40,273 nt of DNA from Streptomyces swartbergensis (GTDB lineage: Bacteria > Actinomycetota > Actinomycetes > Streptomycetales > Streptomycetaceae), in contig NZ_NGFN01000009.1 of assembly GCF_002148965.1 (NCBI RefSeq), positions 97 to 40,369 of the forward strand, given 5' to 3'. The notes beneath the pieces are model-generated. The model did no database searches, was not told the origin of the DNA, and saw nothing but the letters and a program-made list of their open reading frames with translations. The translations under genes were made by a program, and so were the position numbers. Below are positions 17,234 to 24,765 of this stretch, in pieces. Every line of letters starts with the position of its first letter. Within the stretch, counting starts at the first letter, position 1.

Positions 17234-17373
17234 GACGGTGCTCACGAAATGCACACCGTTCCGTTATCCGCCCATGAAAGCCGCACCGGCCACGTAATTC
17301 CCGTCGGTGCGACTGCACGACGCCGCCGGGCGAGGCGCACCTCGAACCCCCGGCGTGGAGCGGTTCGGCAGGA

Positions 17374-18411
17374 TCAGCGTGGCGGGGCGGTGGTTCCGCG
17401 AACGACGAGGGAGGGAGCGAGGACGATCTCGCGGGACGCGGTACGGCCCTGATCGAGGCGTTCGACGACGGCCAGGACGGCCTGGCGGGCCAGCTCCTCG
17501 GCCTCCTGGCTGACCGTGGTCAGGTCGAAGCAGGCCAGCCGGGACAGGGTGTCGTCGTCATAGCCCACGACGGAGACATCGCCGGGCACGTCGACCCCGG
17601 CTCGCCGCAGGGCGGTGAGCAGGCCGATGGCACTGCGGTCGTTGAAGGTCACGACGGCGGTCGGCAGGTCGTCGTCGTCGAGCAGCTGTCGGCCGACCTT
17701 GTCGCCGGCTTCCTCGGTGAGGTCCCCGTGGAGGATGCTGATCTGCTCGTCGAGACCGTGGCGGCGCATGGCGCTGCGGTAGCCGCGGCGCCGGTCGGTG
17801 GCGATGACGCCCTTGCCGCCGTCGACGTAGGCGATGGCGCGGTGCCCGAGGCTCACCAGATGGTCGATCACCTGGCTGAGCCCGTCGTCGTCGGCGCTGC
17901 GCACGACGTCGAGGCCGGCTCCGCTGATCCGGCGACCCAGCGAGACGACGGGGGCCTGGCGGTCGAGGTCGGCGAGGACGGAAGCGGGGGCCACCGGACC
18001 GATCAGGATCAGCGCCTCGCAGCGGAAGGCCAGGAGGGTCTCGACAGCGGTGCTCTCGTCGCGGGTTCGGGTCTGGGTGCTCAGGACGAGGTCGTAGCCG
18101 ACCTCCTCGGCGGCCGTATGCAGATGCTCGACCAGTTCGGCCTGGAAGGCGCTGTGGATGTCGATCATCACGCCGAGCAGCCGGCTGCGCTTGCTGGCCA
18201 GGGCACTGGCGGTGCGGTCCGGGCGGTAGCCGAGGTCGGCGGCGGCCTTCAGGACGCGCTGCCGGGTGCGCTCGCTGGGGCCGGGCACGCCCCGCAGCAC
18301 CAGCGACACCGACGCGGTGGAAAGGCCGACGCGCGCGGCGACATCCTCCAGCCGGGGACGCGGAGTCGCTCCGTTGCCACCCGCGGTGGCAGCGGAATCG
18401 AACTCGTTCAC
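17374..18411 (-). CDS. LacI-family transcriptional regulator (LacI-1)
   Basis: 345 aa from a GTG preceded by GGGAGG at 4 nt. The HTH is RLEDVAARVGLSTASVSLVL (residues 20-39), with a hinge helix around ASALASKRSRLLGV. A periplasmic-binding-like effector domain follows: GVMIDIHSAFQAELVEHLH, RRISGAGLDVVRSADDDGL and SVVGYDDDTLSRLACFDLTT. At the DNA-reading positions equivalent to LacI Tyr17/Gln18/Arg22 it has Thr/Ala/Leu. The perfect palindrome TTAAAGCGCTTTAA lies 69 bp upstream of its start, at the divergent promoter, and is its probable operator. It is likely the repressor of module A, with an inositol-pathway compound as inducer (inferred). Confidence 0.93.
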   Translation of the reverse strand: MNEFDSAATAGGNGATPRPRLEDVAARVGLSTASVSLVLRGVPGPSERTRQRVLKAAADLGYRPDRTASALASKRSRLLGVMIDIHSAFQAELVEHLHTAAEEVGYDLVLSTQTRTRDESTAVETLLAFRCEALILIGPVAPASVLADLDRQAPVVSLGRRISGAGLDVVRSADDDGLSQVIDHLVSLGHRAIAYVDGGKGVIATDRRRGYRSAMRRHGLDEQISILHGDLTEEAGDKVGRQLLDDDDLPTAVVTFNDRSAIGLLTALRRAGVDVPGDVSVVGYDDDTLSRLACFDLTTVSQEAEELARQAVLAVVERLDQGRTASREIVLAPSLVVRGTTAPPR

Positions 18412-18441
18412 ACGGCCTCCCGGGGATTTGCGGCAACACCC

Positions 18442-18470
18442 TTGACATCTGCCTGTGACGCCGCTGATAG
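18442..18470 (+). promoter_or_regulatory. Promoter of the 18598 operon
   Basis: TTGACA (18442-18447), 17-bp spacer, TGATAG (18465-18470). This is the best sigma-70-type match seen in the window; the operator starts 10 bp after it, over the expected transcription start. Confidence 0.7.
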
Positions 18471-18479
18471 TACCAGCAC

Positions 18480-18493
18480 TTAAAGCGCTTTAA
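18480..18493. promoter_or_regulatory. Perfect LacI-type operator beside LacI-1
   Basis: TTAAAGCGCTTTAA is a perfect 14-bp palindrome with a central CG. It overlaps the predicted transcription start of the divergent operon and lies within 70 bp of the LacI-1 gene, so it can serve both repression and autoregulation. Confidence 0.8.
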
Positions 18494-18536
18494 TCGAGGT
18501 CTTGGCCGACTGCCCCGGGACGAACCAGGAGACCCC

Positions 18537-18563
18537 ATGACTCTCGGCCCCACATCCCCCTAG
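18537..18563 (+). CDS. Possible 8-codon leader ORF
   Basis: CCAGGAGACCCC precedes ATG ACT CTC GGC CCC ACA TCC CCC TAG (MTLGPTSP). The ribosome-binding site is as good as that of the real gene 61 nt downstream and lies on the predicted transcript from 18442. It may be a translated leader, or the start of a gene whose body was deleted. Too short to judge by composition. Confidence 0.25.
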   Translation: MTLGPTSP

Positions 18564-18597
18564 TCACGGCGCCGCGGCGCGCCGGAGAGGAAACGTC

Positions 18598-19779
18598 ATG
18601 AGCGCAAGGCCGATCGGGGTGGCGGTCATCGGGGCCGGAATGGCGGGCAGAGCCCACCTCAACGGCTACCGACAGGCCACGTCCCTGTACGGCGCCGGGC
18701 TTCCCGAGGTGCGCCTGGTCGCCGTAGCCGATGCTCACGAGCCCTTCGCCCGGGACGCCGCCCGCCGTTACGGCTTCGAGCGCGCCGAGACCGACTGGCG
18801 TGCGATCGTCGAGGCCGACGACATCGACGCGGTCAGCGTCGTGGTCGCCAACCATCTGCACCGGGAGATCGTCGAGGCCCTGCTGGCGGCGGGCAAGCAC
18901 GTGCTGTGCGAGAAGCCGCTGGCGCCGTCCGTGGCCGACGCGCAGGCCATGGTGGCTGCGGCCGAGGGTACTGGCCTGGTGGCGGCCACCGGCTTCACCT
19001 TCCGCCGCTCCCCCGCGATCAACGCGATCCGGCAGCAGGCGCGGGAGGGCTCACTCGGGCCGGTACAGCACTTCAACGGGCACTACTGGTGCGACTACGG
19101 ACACAACCCGGACGCCCCCATCAGCTGGCGCTACCTCGGTGGCCCCGGCTCGGGCGCGCTGTCCGACATCGGCAGCCACCTCATCGATCTCGGCGAGTAC
19201 TTCTGCGGTCCGGTGCAGAGCGTGCAGGGCGCCGTGCTGTCCACCCAGGTGCCGACGCGGCCGGTGCCGCTGGGCACCGCGGTGGGCCACTCGGCGGACG
19301 TTCAGGTGAGCGAGGACCGCGCGCCCGTCGAGAACGACGACATCGCCACCTTCACCGCGACGTTCGCCTCCGGAGCCGTCGGCACCTTCTCCGTATCGCG
19401 CATCGCCCGCGGACTGGCCAACTCCCTTGGTTTTGAGGTGTTCACGAAGGGCGGCGCGGCGACCTTCGAACTGTCGCGTCCGGCGGAGTTCACCATCGCC
19501 GACTCGGCCGCCTCCGACCCCGTGAACGGTTACCGGCGGGTGGTGGTCGGCCCCGGCCACCCCTACGTCGCGGGGGGCCTCCCGATGGACTTCCCGAGCG
19601 TGGGCCACGGCCAGCACGAGTTCTTCGTCTGGCAGGCCCGGGCCTTCCTGGAGCAGATCGCCGGCCTGGACCGGCTGCCACCCTGCCCCACCCTCGCCGA
19701 CGGGCTGCACAACCTGCGTGTCATCGACGCGATCGTCGCCTCCGCCGACGCCGGCGGCAAGGCCGTCACTGTTCAGTGA
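18598..19779 (+). CDS. Gfo/Idh/MocA family oxidoreductase
   Basis: 393 aa. The Rossmann motif is GVAVIGAGMAGRAHLNGY, the family catalytic motif CEKPLAPSVADAQAMV, and the substrate-side motif GSGALSDIGSHLIDLGEYF. The last gives a Gly-Ser-His version of the active-site loop, as in glucose-fructose-oxidoreductase-like enzymes and 3-keto-sugar dehydrogenases rather than the HDxD of IolG. It is cytoplasmic and NAD(P)-dependent. The ATG at 18598 has GAGAGGAAA upstream. It is the first gene of an operon under the LacI-1 operator, followed by a TIM-barrel isomerase and an SDR. Substrate is probably an inositol isomer or a glycoside; sequence does not decide. Confidence 0.9.
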   Translation: MSARPIGVAVIGAGMAGRAHLNGYRQATSLYGAGLPEVRLVAVADAHEPFARDAARRYGFERAETDWRAIVEADDIDAVSVVVANHLHREIVEALLAAGKHVLCEKPLAPSVADAQAMVAAAEGTGLVAATGFTFRRSPAINAIRQQAREGSLGPVQHFNGHYWCDYGHNPDAPISWRYLGGPGSGALSDIGSHLIDLGEYFCGPVQSVQGAVLSTQVPTRPVPLGTAVGHSADVQVSEDRAPVENDDIATFTATFASGAVGTFSVSRIARGLANSLGFEVFTKGGAATFELSRPAEFTIADSAASDPVNGYRRVVVGPGHPYVAGGLPMDFPSVGHGQHEFFVWQARAFLEQIAGLDRLPPCPTLADGLHNLRVIDAIVASADAGGKAVTVQ

Positions 19780-19855
19780 ACCGAGGCCCACACCACAGGG
19801 TGTGCCCCCGCAGGGGCGCCCCCACCGTCACCCCGAGAAAGACTGAGGAATCAAG

Positions 19856-20878
19856 ATGAAGCTGGGCCTCTACAACGCGATCCTGCACGACCGGCCGCTG
19901 CCCGAAGCCATCAAAGTCGTCGCTGATCTCGGTCTGACCGGCATTGAGATCAACACCGGCGGTTTCCTGCCGGCCGTGCATGTGCCGACCTTCGACGACA
20001 TCCTCGTCAGCGACACCGCCCGCGACGACTTCCTCGGCCTCTTCGAGGGGACCGGCGTCTCCATCGCCGGCCTGAACGCCAACGGCAACCCGCTGCACCC
20101 CAACCCCGCCATCGGCGAGAAGCACGCCGAGGACATCCGCCGCTCCATCCGGCTGGCCGAGCGGCTCGGACAGCACCGTGTCGTGACCATGTCCGGCCTG
20201 CCCGGCGGCGAGCCGGGCGCGTCCCGTCCGAACTGGATCGTCAACGCGTGGAACTCCGCGGCCCTGGACGTGCTGGACCACCAGTGGAAGATCGTCGCGG
20301 ACTTCTGGCGCGAGACCGACCGGCTCGCCCGCGATCACGACGTCAAGGTCGCCCTCGAACTGCACCCGCAGAACGTCGTGTTCAACTCCGCCGACGTTCA
20401 CAAGCTCATCGACCTCACCGGCGCGACCCACGTCGGCGTCGAGCTGGACGCCTCGCACCTGTTCTGGCAGCAGATGGACCCCGTCGCGGTCGTACGCCAC
20501 CTCGGCGAACTCGTCTTCCACGCCGCTGCCAAGGACGTCCGGGTCAACCGCGAGCACGCCGCCCTCAACGGCGTGCTCGACAACAGCTTCCGGCGTCTGT
20601 CGCCCGACGAGCCGCGCACCAACCTCGGCGGCGACGAGTGGGCCAACGAGTGGCCCAAGGCGTCCGCCTGGGACTTCGTCGCCCTCGGCAAGGGACACGA
20701 CGTCGTCTACTGGACCGAGTTCCTGCGCGCCCTCCACGAGGTCGACCCGGACATGCTCGTCAACATCGAGCACGAGGACACCGAACTCGGCCGTGTCGAG
20801 GGCGTCGCCGTGGCCGCCGAGGTGCTCAAGGCAGCCGACGCGGCACTGCAGGAGTCACTGGAAACTCTGCGGTCGTGA
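19856..20878 (+). CDS. TIM-barrel sugar phosphate isomerase/epimerase
   Basis: 340 aa, xylose-isomerase-like AP endonuclease-2 fold. It opens MKLGLYNAILHDRPLPEAI. Likely metal ligands are visible in VALELHPQN (Glu/His), VELDASHLFWQQMDP (Asp/His), FHAAAKDVR and LVNIEHEDTEL. It is homologous along its length to the protein at 28052 (shared ELHP, SH-FWQ-MDP, KDV, and HEDTE/ENEDP), so each module carries one copy. Relatives act as ketose epimerases or isomerases (IolH/IolI-like), and some are 3-keto-glycoside lyases. A GAGGAA lies about 7 nt before the ATG. The 76 nt after the previous gene contain only a small hairpin. Its stop overlaps the SDR start. Confidence 0.88.
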   Translation: MKLGLYNAILHDRPLPEAIKVVADLGLTGIEINTGGFLPAVHVPTFDDILVSDTARDDFLGLFEGTGVSIAGLNANGNPLHPNPAIGEKHAEDIRRSIRLAERLGQHRVVTMSGLPGGEPGASRPNWIVNAWNSAALDVLDHQWKIVADFWRETDRLARDHDVKVALELHPQNVVFNSADVHKLIDLTGATHVGVELDASHLFWQQMDPVAVVRHLGELVFHAAAKDVRVNREHAALNGVLDNSFRRLSPDEPRTNLGGDEWANEWPKASAWDFVALGKGHDVVYWTEFLRALHEVDPDMLVNIEHEDTELGRVEGVAVAAEVLKAADAALQESLETLRS

Positions 20879-21675
20879 TCGCCTGGGCCAGCTACCCCTA
20901 TGAGCGCCAAGTCGTCCTCGTCACAGGGGCCGGCACCGGCATCGGCCGAGCGATCGCACGCGCGTTCCTGGAACAGGGAGCGAGCGTGGCGGTCCTCGGC
21001 CGCCGGGAGGAGCCGCTGCGGGAGACGGTGGCCGGCTTCGACGCCGAGCGCGTCCTGATACTGGCCGCCGATGTGACGGACACCGACGCCCTGCAGCGAG
21101 CAGTGGCTGCGATCACCGAGCGCTTCGGCCGCCTCGACGTCGTCGTCGCCAACGCCGGTACCAGCGAGCCCAGCCGCATCGACACCTTCGACGACGCCGC
21201 ATGGGAGCGCCTGCGGTCGGTGAACCTGGCCTCGGTCATCGGCCTCGCCCGGCTGACCGTGCCCTTGCTGCGTGCCACGCGCGGCAACGTCGTGGCGATC
21301 TCCTCCATCGCCGGCCTGCCTGGCGACTGGGGTCAGTTCGCGTACAACGCCACCAAGGCGGCGGTCAACGCCCTCGTGCAGAGCCTGGCCCTCGACCTCG
21401 GCGCCGACGGAGTGCGGGTGAACGCCATCGCACCTGCCTTCACCATGTCCCGGCTCACTCACGAACGCCTCGAAGACGCTGAGTTCGCCAGGCGGCTCCT
21501 CGACCGAGTCGCACTCGACCGAGTCGCCCAGCCGGAGGACATCGCGCGTGCCGTGCTGTTCCTCGCCGGCCCGGATGCCGGATACATCACGGGGGCCGTG
21601 ATCCCCGTCGAAGGCGGCACCAGTGCCTCCAGTGGAACACCTCGTCCCATGGAAGCGACGTCCACCTCTACGTAG
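20875..21675 (+). CDS. Short-chain dehydrogenase/reductase
   Basis: 266 aa from a GTG at 20875 that overlaps the isomerase stop (GTGA). Classical SDR motifs are the cofactor-binding TGAGTGIGRAIA, NAG in VVVANAGTSEP, SSIAG with the catalytic Ser, and YNATK with Tyr and Lys. VRVNAIAPAFTMS follows the active site and YITGAVIPVEGG closes the fold. An Arg-Arg pair after the second strand (LGRREEPL) suggests NADP preference. It probably oxidises or reduces a keto-inositol or deoxy-sugar intermediate made by its operon partners. No closer substrate can be assigned. Confidence 0.92.
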   Translation: MIAWASYPYERQVVLVTGAGTGIGRAIARAFLEQGASVAVLGRREEPLRETVAGFDAERVLILAADVTDTDALQRAVAAITERFGRLDVVVANAGTSEPSRIDTFDDAAWERLRSVNLASVIGLARLTVPLLRATRGNVVAISSIAGLPGDWGQFAYNATKAAVNALVQSLALDLGADGVRVNAIAPAFTMSRLTHERLEDAEFARRLLDRVALDRVAQPEDIARAVLFLAGPDAGYITGAVIPVEGGTSASSGTPRPMEATSTST

Positions 21676-21795
21676 AAGAAAGCGCCGAAGCCGCGACGTC
21701 GGCAACGGCACCCGAGACCCCCGGGGAAAGGGGATCGGTCTCCGGCACCCCTCGATCGAGCCGCCCGAGATCGGCAAACGCCAAGAAGAAGCACC

Positions 21796-22651
21796 GTGAA
21801 GATTGCCCTCGACCCATACATGATCCGCAACATCCCGCTGCTCGAACTGCCTGCTGTGGTAGCCGAGTTGGGTTACGAGTGATCGAGCTGTCGTCGCGCG
21901 AGGACTTCATCCCGTTCTTCCGCCACCCCGCGTCGACGACGCCACCTTGGCGAAGTTCCGCAAGTCCCTGGATGCCGCAGGGGTCGGCATCTCCTCCGTC
22001 CTGCCGCTGTTCCGCTGGTCCGGCCCGGACGAGGACGCCCGCCAGGCCGCCGTACGGTACTGGAAGCGCGCCATCCAGATCGCCGCGGAGCTCGGCGTCA
22101 CCAGCATGATCTCCGAGTTCAACGGCCGCCCGGAGGACGCCGACCGCAGCGAGGCCCAGTTCTGGAAGTCGATGGACGAACTGCTGCCGCTGTTCGAACG
22201 CGAGGGCATCCACCTCGCACTGGAGCCGCACCCCGACGACTTCATCGAGAACGGCTACGACGCGATCAACTTCATCCGCGGCATCAACCACCCCAACGTG
22301 TCGTTCCTCTACTGCGCCCCGCACACCTTCCACATCGGCAACGACGCCCCCGGCATCATCGAGTACGCGGGCGACCTCCTCACCCACGTTCACCTGGCCG
22401 ACGGCTTCGACCACACGGCGTCGTCCGGAAACCGCTACATCCTCAATCCGCCCGGCACCCCGGCCCGCATCCACCAGCATCTGAACATGGGTGAGGGCGA
22501 GGTCGACTTCGACGAGCTCTTCCGCGCACTGGGGGAGAGCGGCTTCGACGGCACCCTCACCGCCTGTGTGTTCGCCTGGGAGGAGAAGGCCAAGGAGTCA
22601 TCCTTGTTCATGCGGGAAAAGATCAGCGAATACCTGACCACTTGGAAGTGA
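21796..22651 (+). pseudogene. TIM-barrel sugar phosphate isomerase/epimerase, two 1-nt deletions
   Basis: The gene starts at GTG 21796 with KIALDPYMIRNIPLLELPAV, but hits TGA after LGYE. The next frame continues with IELSSREDFIPFFRHP, and the third, from about 21935, with LAKFRKSLDAAGVGISSVL to the stop at 22651. Restoring one G at GAGTG(G)ATC (near 21881) and one C at CACCCC(C)GCG (near 21931) gives a single frame of about 285 codons (LGYEWIELS, FFRHPRVDDATL). Metal-site motifs (ALEPHPDDF, CAPHTFHIG, HLADG) are intact. The indels are in short G/C runs, so either recent inactivation or sequencing error is possible. The closest role is IolH-like within inositol use. Confidence 0.75.
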
Positions 22652-22702
22652 CCTCACGAGAGGCAGGAGGCGTCGGCGGAGGACGCTGACGTGGCCCGTC
22701 CC

Positions 22703-22733
22703 GGCCCGGCTAGAAAGGGTGTTCGGCCGGGCC
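22703..22733 (+). terminator. Candidate terminator between isomerase and integrase remnant
   Basis: GGCCCGGC and GCCGGGCC form an 8-bp stem with a 15-nt loop, about 50 nt after the isomerase stop and before the convergent integrase fragment. No T tract. Confidence 0.35.
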
Positions 22734-22750
22734 CGCGGTCGAAGACGCCG

Positions 22751-23190
22751 TCACGCCAGCCGGGGGCGGCGCAGGCCGGCGGCCGTCCCGCCCAGCTGCT
22801 CCCGGACCTCGGCATCAATGCCTCGAGCCAGTTTGCGCTGGTGCTTCGCCGTTGAGTGCTGGTAGATCAGCTGGGCGCGCTCCGAGGACTGGCCGGCGCG
22901 GACCATGAGGTCCTTCAGCTTGGCGCCGGTGTCGGCGGCGAGGGTGTTGCCGGTGTGGCGGAGGTCGTAGAAGCGGAAGTTGTCCGGCATGCCGACCTTC
23001 GTCCGGGCCTTGCGCCACTTGCGGCTGAAGGTCGACCGGCGGTAGGGGGCTCCCTTCTCTCCGACGAAGATCAGGCCGTCCCGTTCCTTCTCGGCGAACC
23101 ACTGGAGGTGGCGACGCAGTTCCGGGAGCAGGAAGTCAGGCAGGTACACGGTGCGCTTGCCCGCACGGGACTTGGTATCTGTGCTTGTGA
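22751..23190 (-). pseudogene. Tyrosine recombinase / phage integrase, C-terminal fragment
   Basis: About 145 codons of a catalytic domain. SRAGKRTVYLPDFLLPELRR and GLIFVGEKGAPYRRSTF are followed by FYDLRHTGNTLAADTG (the H-x-x-R box region), VRAGQSSERAQLIYQH with the nucleophilic Tyr, and a basic C-terminus. The N-terminal arm and core-binding domains and the first catalytic Arg box are absent; upstream of about 23190 the frame loses any resemblance. An open frame runs to an ATG at 23224, but this is not a plausible integrase start. Related full proteins belong to actinomycete integrative elements. It marks past insertion between the two inositol modules and is almost certainly inactive. Confidence 0.8.
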
Positions 23191-23224
23191 GCTCCCGATG
23201 ATGGTCAATGCCTCCTGCCGGCAC

Positions 23225-23562
23225 GCGAAAACAGCTGCTTCCTTACCTCCACAGAACTACGGAACTTTCGAGTTTCAGCTCTCCCCCGCTCTACAGGCCA
23301 GAACGAGTATCAAGGCGCACGGCTCTGCCGAACCGCAGCATGCACCGAGCGCGAAAGGGCTACGCCCCGGCCGCCTCTCGGCGCTGCAGCGCCACCGCCG
23401 CTGCACCCGAGTCAGCCGAGGGTCCTCGTCAGCCCTGGGAACGCCGACAACGCGCCGCCCCCTGTCGAACGTGTGCTTCGACGCCGCCTGCAGCTACGAC
23501 CTCTGCTGCGCAGTTGCCTGCGAGCCGCTGGCGGAGCTGCCAGGATGTCCCGGCCACGTCCG
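23225..23562. other. Non-coding region between integrase remnant and LacI-2
   Basis: No supported gene. The only structure noted is a perfect 14-bp palindrome GGCGCTGCAGCGCC (23380-23393). The first ~100 bases are less GC-rich than the surroundings, consistent with scar sequence. No tRNA or clear att duplication was found. Confidence 0.5.
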
Positions 23563-24615
23563 TCAGCGCACCGGCCCGGTCGATCCGCGGACCACCAACT
23601 GCGGGACGAGGCTGAACTCCCGGGTCTCGCCGTCCAGGCCACCCTCGAGCCGTTCGACGGCGGCCTGGACGGCGAGCCGGGCCAGTTGCTGCGCGTCCTG
23701 GCGCACGGTGGTGAGGTCGATGTGGGCAAGGCGTGCGGACCGGATGTCGTCGTATCCCACGATGGAGATCTGACCAGGGACGTCGACTCCGGCTTGGCGA
23801 AGCTCGATGAGCAGTCCGATGGCGCACTGGTCGGTGCCCGCCACGACGGCCGTGGGCAGTTCGCCGCCGTCGAGCAGGGTGCGTGCCGCCTCGGAGCCGG
23901 ACAGCTCGGTGTAGTCGCCGGGCAGCACGCGTGCCCGGTCGTGCAGTCCGTGGCGGCGCATCGCGTCCAGATAGCCCGCCCTCCGCTCGGCGGCACCGGG
24001 CCGTTCGCCGCCGTCGACGTGGACGATGTCGCGATGTCCCAGTGAGACGAGGTGGTCCACCGCGAGGCCGGCGCCTTCGTCGTCGGCGGTGTGTACCGCG
24101 TCGAACACTGTCCCGTTCGGCGGGCGGCCGATCTCCACCACTGGGAGCCGGCTGCCGAAGTCGGTGGTGTACGCCTCGCGTGCGCCGATCAGGATCACCG
24201 CTTCGCAGCGGGAGGTGATGAGTGCCTCGACGGCGCGGCGCTCGCCCCGGCTCGGGGCCACGGCGCTGAGCACCACGTCGTAGCCGATCTCTTCGGTGGC
24301 GGCGTAGATGTTCTCGATGAGATCGGCGTGGAAGGGTTCCTGGGCGCTGAACATGACGCCGATCAGGCGGCTGTTGCGGCGCCGGAGCAGTTGCGCGGTC
24401 TGATCGGGGCGGTAGCCGAGCTCGTCGGCGGCCTGGCGTACGCGCTCGCGGGTTTCGCTGCTCGGGCCGGGCGCATCTCGTATGACCAGCGAGGCCGTCG
24501 CCCGCGACACGCCCGCACGGCGTGCGACGTCCATCAGGGTGGGCCGTCGCCCCGCGCCTGCCGCCGATGGGTCGCCCTTTGCGCCAGAGGTACGGGACGC
24601 CTTCGGGGTGGACAT
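23563..24615 (-). CDS. LacI-family transcriptional regulator (LacI-2)
   Basis: 350 aa from the ATG at 24615 with GGAGG 4-5 nt upstream; a longer frame from 24693 would cross the operator and is unlikely. The HTH is TLMDVARRAGVSRATASLVI (about residues 26-45), the hinge is around QLLRRRNSRLIGV, and the effector domain includes VMFSAQEPFHADLIENIYAA and ISIVGYDDIRSARLAHIDLT. It is a clear paralog of LacI-1. At the DNA-reading positions it has Arg/Ala/Leu where LacI-1 has Thr/Ala/Leu. Two TTAGATCGATCTAA-type sites flank the divergent promoter just upstream. It probably represses iolG and the MFS porter and autoregulates. Confidence 0.93.
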   Translation of the reverse strand: MSTPKASRTSGAKGDPSAAGAGRRPTLMDVARRAGVSRATASLVIRDAPGPSSETRERVRQAADELGYRPDQTAQLLRRRNSRLIGVMFSAQEPFHADLIENIYAATEEIGYDVVLSAVAPSRGERRAVEALITSRCEAVILIGAREAYTTDFGSRLPVVEIGRPPNGTVFDAVHTADDEGAGLAVDHLVSLGHRDIVHVDGGERPGAAERRAGYLDAMRRHGLHDRARVLPGDYTELSGSEAARTLLDGGELPTAVVAGTDQCAIGLLIELRQAGVDVPGQISIVGYDDIRSARLAHIDLTTVRQDAQQLARLAVQAAVERLEGGLDGETREFSLVPQLVVRGSTGPVR

Positions 24616-24673
24616 ACGACCTCCGGGACCTCGACTGCGGCAGGGCTTCAGGCTGGACCGTCTCGTCGGCATT

Positions 24674-24687
24674 ATAGATCGATCTAC
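24674..24687. promoter_or_regulatory. LacI-2 operator, upstream copy
   Basis: ATAGATCGATCTAC, whose inner 12 bases TAGATCGATCTA are a perfect palindrome. It is 67 bp upstream of the second copy at 24741 and lies between LacI-2 and the iolG -35. Confidence 0.7.
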
Positions 24688-24695
24688 GTTCATGC

Positions 24696-24724
24696 TTGAC
24701 GCGGAGATGTGTGCCCCACATCAT
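24696..24724 (+). promoter_or_regulatory. Promoter of the iolG operon
   Basis: TTGACG (24696-24701), 17-bp spacer, CATCAT (24719-24724). It is flanked by operators on both sides, the same design as at 29081. Confidence 0.55.
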
Positions 24725-24740
24725 TCGACCTACATGATGT

Positions 24741-24754
24741 TTAGATCGATCTAA
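24741..24754. promoter_or_regulatory. LacI-2 operator, downstream copy
   Basis: TTAGATCGATCTAA, a perfect 14-bp palindrome, 17 bp after the -10. It ends inside the AAAAGGAG ribosome-binding region of iolG, so a bound repressor would block elongation as well as initiation. Confidence 0.8.
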
Positions 24755-24765
24755 AAGGAGTGCTC

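Larger units (their letters stand above)
16928..17373. other. Promoter region of the ABC operon; no gene
   Basis: Nothing here reads as a gene. It contains the minus-strand promoter (17205-17233) and the operator (17180-17193), leaving a long 5' leader of about 250 nt before the binding-protein start. No riboswitch fold was recognised in that leader. Confidence 0.6.

Noticed and set aside
23208..23615. Plus-strand ORF across the gap between integrase remnant and LacI-2
   Set aside because: No family features, and it continues as antisense of LacI-2; treated as non-coding.
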